DNA of 7,571 nt. It comes from Candidatus Elusimicrobium euhamitermitis. Its GTDB lineage: Bacteria > Elusimicrobiota > Elusimicrobia > Elusimicrobiales > Elusimicrobiaceae. Each line of letters opens with the position of its first letter. The stretch's first letter is position 1. A program made the translations under genes and the position numbers. The stretch is from assembly GCA_031254225.1 (NCBI GenBank), contig JAIRUU010000073.1, positions 1 to 7,571 on the forward strand, in the 5' to 3' direction. Below, one piece after another: positions 5,215-7,571 of the stretch. A model generated the notes under the pieces. It did no database searches and was not told where the DNA came from. It saw only the letters and a list, made by a program, of their open reading frames with translations.

Positions 5215-6531
5215 TTAAAAATTCGCGCCGAAACTGAAACCGACCATATTGCTTGAATCGCTTAAATTATGCGTGTAATTTATGCCCAGCGGAAAAGGGA
5301 AACGCCAAAATTTATAAGCCAGCGTCACGCCCGTTCCGCTATGCGGGCGGTAGGTGTTATCATTATAAACATACGCAAGTTCGTAAAACGGCTGCAGGGA
5401 AAGCAGTCCCGTCTCCGTACGCAGCAGATAGTAAGTTATAGCCGCGCCGAAACCCGCGCCGCGCGCGCCGCGTATCTGGCGGCTGTATTTGCCCGTGCCG
5501 GACAGTAAATCCAGAGATTTTACGTCGTCTGAAAATGGCGAGTTAAAACCGTCCTCCGCCTTAACTCCGAAATAAAACGTATGATGCGTTTTAAGCTCAT
5601 ACAAAACATCAAAGTTAAGCGCGGTTTTATTAATATCATAATCCGCGCCGAGCCAGCCGCCGCCCGCAGTCTGGGAAACGCCCGCCGTGTAGCTTAGTTT
5701 CGGCGCGTTAAGCGGGGCCAGCGCAGACTTTTTGTCGCTCAAACCAAGGCCGAACAAAGCCCCCATATTCGCGCCGGCGCGCGCGCCCTTGCGATATGTC
5801 AAACCCGCGGATATTTTATTATGGTTGCCGGCGTCCGCCGGCGCGGAATACTCGTAATCATCATAAGCCGGCATAATCCAAGCGGTAAGACGCCCCATTT
5901 TGCGCCCGTACATCATTGAAAAATACTGCCTTTTTGTACCAAGGGTTTTCAACGGCGCGCCAAACTTTCCCTCGTCGTCGCCAGTGTTTAGCACGCCGAA
6001 AACGCTGCTCCAGCCGCCGTCATAAAACCGCTGCGTAAAGTTTAAGTGAGTGTATTTAATCTGAAAAATATTATTGTCCAAAGCAAGAGTGTCGCTCAAA
6101 TTCTGCCCGTCGTTGCCGGCCGCAAAAAACAGAGCGTTAGTTTCCCCCATTTTCAAAACATTGCCTGATACCAAAGCCAGCGCAAACGCGCTCCTGCCGC
6201 CGCTGGATGTGTAAAACGGCAGCGGGAAAATATAATAGCCGTCCTTAATATTAATATCTATATTTACGGCGTCTTTGCTTACGGGAGTTATATTGAAATC
6301 TATTTCTTTTGCGACGCGCATATTGTGCAGTTCCTGCTGCGCGGACAGGTAATCTTTCTGATTAAAAACACAGCCTTCTTTAAGAGGAAAGACGTCGCGC
6401 GCCACGTCCGGGTTCATGCGCCGCGCGGTAATATTTATTTTTTTCACCGTGCAGCCGTCATAGTTTTGAGCGCGGGCGCAAAGCGGCGGCAGAAGCAGCA
6501 AGGCGGCGCAGACCGCGGTTTTTAATTTCAT
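5215..6531 (-). CDS. Omp85/BamA-TamA-like outer-membrane protein with a single POTRA domain
   Basis: The 438-residue product begins with a signal peptide, MKLKTAVCAALLLLPPLC, with cleavage likely after Ala-Arg-Ala at 19-21. One POTRA-like unit follows (about 27-97: VKKINITARRMNPDVARD, then LKEGCVFNQKDYLSAQQELH, then the strand AVNIDINIKDG). The rest (about 98-438) alternates polar and aromatic residues as a beta barrel; about 340 residues suits 16 strands. RQIRGARG (351-358) resembles the VRGF loop-6 motif of Omp85 proteins, and the chain ends in an aromatic strand GFSFGANF with C-terminal Phe, the usual signal for outer-membrane insertion. BamA has five POTRAs and TamA three, so this is a reduced form, more likely an accessory family member than the essential assembly factor. 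There is no ribosome site before the ATG. The small membrane protein 67 bp upstream on the same strand may share its transcript. Confidence 0.75.
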   Translation of the reverse strand: MKLKTAVCAALLLLPPLCARAQNYDGCTVKKINITARRMNPDVARDVFPLKEGCVFNQKDYLSAQQELHNMRVAKEIDFNITPVSKDAVNIDINIKDGYYIFPLPFYTSSGGRSAFALALVSGNVLKMGETNALFFAAGNDGQNLSDTLALDNNIFQIKYTHLNFTQRFYDGGWSSVFGVLNTGDDEGKFGAPLKTLGTKRQYFSMMYGRKMGRLTAWIMPAYDDYEYSAPADAGNHNKISAGLTYRKGARAGANMGALFGLGLSDKKSALAPLNAPKLSYTAGVSQTAGGGWLGADYDINKTALNFDVLYELKTHHTFYFGVKAEDGFNSPFSDDVKSLDLLSGTGKYSRQIRGARGAGFGAAITYYLLRTETGLLSLQPFYELAYVYNDNTYRPHSGTGVTLAYKFWRFPFPLGINYTHNLSDSSNMVGFSFGANF

Positions 6532-6538
6532 ATATATT

Positions 6539-6544
6539 ATTCTA
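6539..6544 (-). promoter_or_regulatory. -10-like hexamer next to the Omp85 start codon
   Basis: TAGAAT on the minus strand (five of six matches to TATAAT) ends 7 nt before the ATG; no Shine-Dalgarno sequence is present between it and the start. No good -35 was found at 16-18 bp, so this is suggestive only. Confidence 0.3.
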
Positions 6545-6598
6545 GCAAAAGTGAAAAACCGCTATTGTTTCATTATAAAATCACAGCGCGGCAAAGCA

Positions 6599-7003
6599 TT
6601 AAAATCTTTCTTTCCTTATTGTAAAACCGGCCTTAGTCTGCGCGCCGACAAAGCGGTATCCGTCGCAGTTGTGGGACACTATGATTTTGTATCCTTCTTT
6701 GGGTTCGCTGATATCAAAATAAACAAATCTTTTTATCATGACCGCGGGCCAGGTGATATCTTCAAAAAAGCAGTCGGTGTGCCCGTCTTTTGATTCTCCG
6801 CAGGGCACAGACCTGTCAAAAGTAAAACCCAGTTTTTTAAAACTGTCGGCGTACATATTATTTTTCTTATAATATTCATCCTGCGCCGCTTGAAAGCTGT
6901 TTATTATGCCTTTGTCTTTAAAGTCAGATTTCACCGAACACCCGACTTTAAGCCCCACGATAACAATAAGAAGAATAACTAAAAATTTTAATAACCGTTC
7001 CAT
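6599..7003 (-). CDS. Small membrane-anchored pilin-like protein, function unknown
   Basis: The 134-residue product has one N-terminal hydrophobic helix (about 5-22, LKFLVILLIVIVGLKVG) and a soluble domain with cysteines at 68, 78 and 113; Cys22 ends the helix. After the helix, SFQAAQDEYYKKNNMYADSF (36-55) resembles the helix-to-loop segment of type IV pilins ('AQ..YY..N..YA..'). However, there is no prepilin cleavage Gly or Glu5. The LKVGC sequence (18-22) is not a proper lipobox because Lys sits at -3. It may be a diverged pilin-like protein or simply a periplasm-facing anchored protein; I do not recognise a named family. The start is well supported by GGAGG 9 nt before the ATG. It lies 67 bp upstream of the Omp85-like gene and is divergent from carA. 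Confidence 0.75.
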   Translation of the reverse strand: MERLLKFLVILLIVIVGLKVGCSVKSDFKDKGIINSFQAAQDEYYKKNNMYADSFKKLGFTFDRSVPCGESKDGHTDCFFEDITWPAVMIKRFVYFDISEPKEGYKIIVSHNCDGYRFVGAQTKAGFTIRKERF

Positions 7004-7075
7004 ATCCGTAATCCTCCGGATTCTGTTTTTTTGAATATAGCATAATATTACGCATATTGCGTTTTACGTCGCAGA

Positions 7076-7104
7076 CTGAAACGCGATAAAAAATTTGTTA
7101 TAAT
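7076..7104 (+). promoter_or_regulatory. Predicted near-leaderless promoter of carA
   Basis: CTGAAA (7076-7081), a 17-bp spacer and a perfect TATAAT (7099-7104) stand before carA. The -10 box ends 10 nt before the ATG, the same distance as the first TATAAT of dut, so the transcript would have only about 4 untranslated bases. No Shine-Dalgarno sequence lies in that space. Confidence 0.5.
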
Positions 7105-7114
7105 AAGTAAGTTT

Positions 7115-7571
7115 ATGAAACAACTTAAAAAACAGTATCACAAAGCCGTTTTGGAACTTTCCAACGGCGTCAGGATGGAAGGCCGCCTTATAGGCGCAAA
7201 CGCAGTCAGCAGCGGCGAGATGGTTTTTACCACCGGCATGATTGCCTACAGCGAGGCTATGACAGACCCTTCTTATCTTGGCCAAATTTTGGTTTTCAGT
7301 TTTTCTTTAATTGGAAACTACGGAATCCCCTCTTTTAAAGAAGGGGATTTTTTTATGCCGCCCGGGCATGAAAGCGCGGGAATAAAAACGCAGGGCATAA
7401 TAGTGTCCGACATTTTTTACGACACCTTTCACTATGAAAAAAGCGAAAGCATACAAAAGTGGATGGAAGAAAACAGCGTGCCCGGCATAGCCGGCATAGA
7501 CACGCGCCGCCTTGTGCAGATGATAAGGGACAGCAAAAAACCGCTTTTCGGCCGCATAGTGCCTGAAGGCA
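7115..7571 (+). CDS. carA: Carbamoyl-phosphate synthase small subunit, N-terminal part (partial)
   Basis: The small subunit supplies ammonia from glutamine to the large subunit CarB for carbamoyl phosphate, used in pyrimidine and arginine synthesis. The window holds 152 codons, covering the N-terminal domain; the glutaminase domain lies beyond the right edge. Matching segments are KAVLELSNGVRMEGRLIGA (10-28), GEMVFTTGMIAYSEAMTDPS (34-53), YLGQILVFSFSLIGNYGIP (54-72), and VPGIAGIDTRRLVQMIRDS (122-140). The segment after NYG (IPSFKEGDFFMPPGHESAGI, then KTQGIIV) is longer than in E. coli but has the length I recall for the animal-type small-subunit subfamily. It starts without a Shine-Dalgarno sequence close behind a strong -10 box. 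A hairpin with a T-run lies inside the frame at codons 70-80. Confidence 0.95.
   Translation, partial: MKQLKKQYHKAVLELSNGVRMEGRLIGANAVSSGEMVFTTGMIAYSEAMTDPSYLGQILVFSFSLIGNYGIPSFKEGDFFMPPGHESAGIKTQGIIVSDIFYDTFHYEKSESIQKWMEENSVPGIAGIDTRRLVQMIRDSKKPLFGRIVPEG
7324..7354 (+). other. Terminator-like hairpin inside the carA coding sequence
   Basis: AATCCCCT (7324-7331) pairs perfectly with AGGGGATT (7342-7349), with a partly paired A/T-rich interior, and a run of seven T ends at 7354. Within a coding region it may be silent while ribosomes are translating. It looks like an intrinsic terminator and resembles the CCCC-TTTTA-GGGG core of repeats A and B. Confidence 0.5.

Noticed and set aside
6599..7003. 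Lipoprotein call for the 134-residue protein, based on LKVGC
   Set aside because: The -3 position is Lys rather than a small or aliphatic residue, and the helix is long enough for a simple membrane anchor.
7324..7354. carA hairpin as a palindromic repeat inserted into the protein
   Set aside because: The segment from NYG to the following GIIV strand has the length I recall for the animal-type small-subunit subfamily, so no extra residues need explaining. Only the hairpin itself is kept as an observation.

Overview
The window looks like chromosome of a Gram-negative bacterium, most probably a member of the Elusimicrobiota (Elusimicrobium-like). This rests on three things: two free-standing type IV prepilin genes whose first 28 residues are nearly identical while the rest differs, an outer-membrane Omp85-type barrel, and repeated palindromic elements in the gaps. 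From memory, expanded sets of stand-alone PulG/PilE-like genes are a feature of Elusimicrobium. The taxon is an inference; no marker gene settles it.

Layout from left to right. Positions 1-1710 (minus strand) hold pyruvate kinase (pyk) followed 8 bp later by the 5' end of a membrane protein of the LTA synthase/sulfatase type. The gap 1711-2080 is filled by a 273-bp palindromic element (1751-2023) that folds into a three-way junction. It has a perfect 31-bp outer stem enclosing two long hairpins, and both hairpins carry the same apical motif. Then come prepilin 1 (2081-2635, minus) with a good promoter, and an AlbA_2/Schlafen-type protein (2798-3904, minus). A divergent gap (3905-4168) contains two inverted copies of a C/G-rich palindromic repeat and leads to dUTPase (dut, 4169-4594, plus). 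Prepilin 2 (4623-5069, minus, own promoter) converges on dut. Upstream of it on the minus strand lie a single-POTRA Omp85-like outer-membrane protein (5215-6531) and a small membrane-anchored pilin-like protein (6599-7003). At the right edge the 5' part of carA (7115-7571, plus) is read divergently.

The genes fall into housekeeping metabolism (pyk; dut and carA in pyrimidine nucleotide supply) and cell-surface functions (two pilins, the Omp85 protein, the pilin-like protein, the LTA-synthase-like protein). They look like mostly independent transcription units; only pyk and the LTA-synthase-like gene are close enough to be called an operon with confidence. Two kinds of 5' region are visible. 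Pilins, pyk, the LTA-synthase-like gene and the pilin-like gene have Shine-Dalgarno sequences. dut, carA, the AlbA_2 gene and the Omp85 gene lack one and instead have a -10-like hexamer 6-10 nt before ATG, which suggests leaderless or near-leaderless mRNAs.

The most unusual content is non-coding: the three-way-junction element with its duplicated, covarying internal-loop motif, the inverted palindrome pair before dut, and a terminator-like hairpin inside carA. No tRNA, rRNA, CRISPR array, transposase or phage gene was seen.
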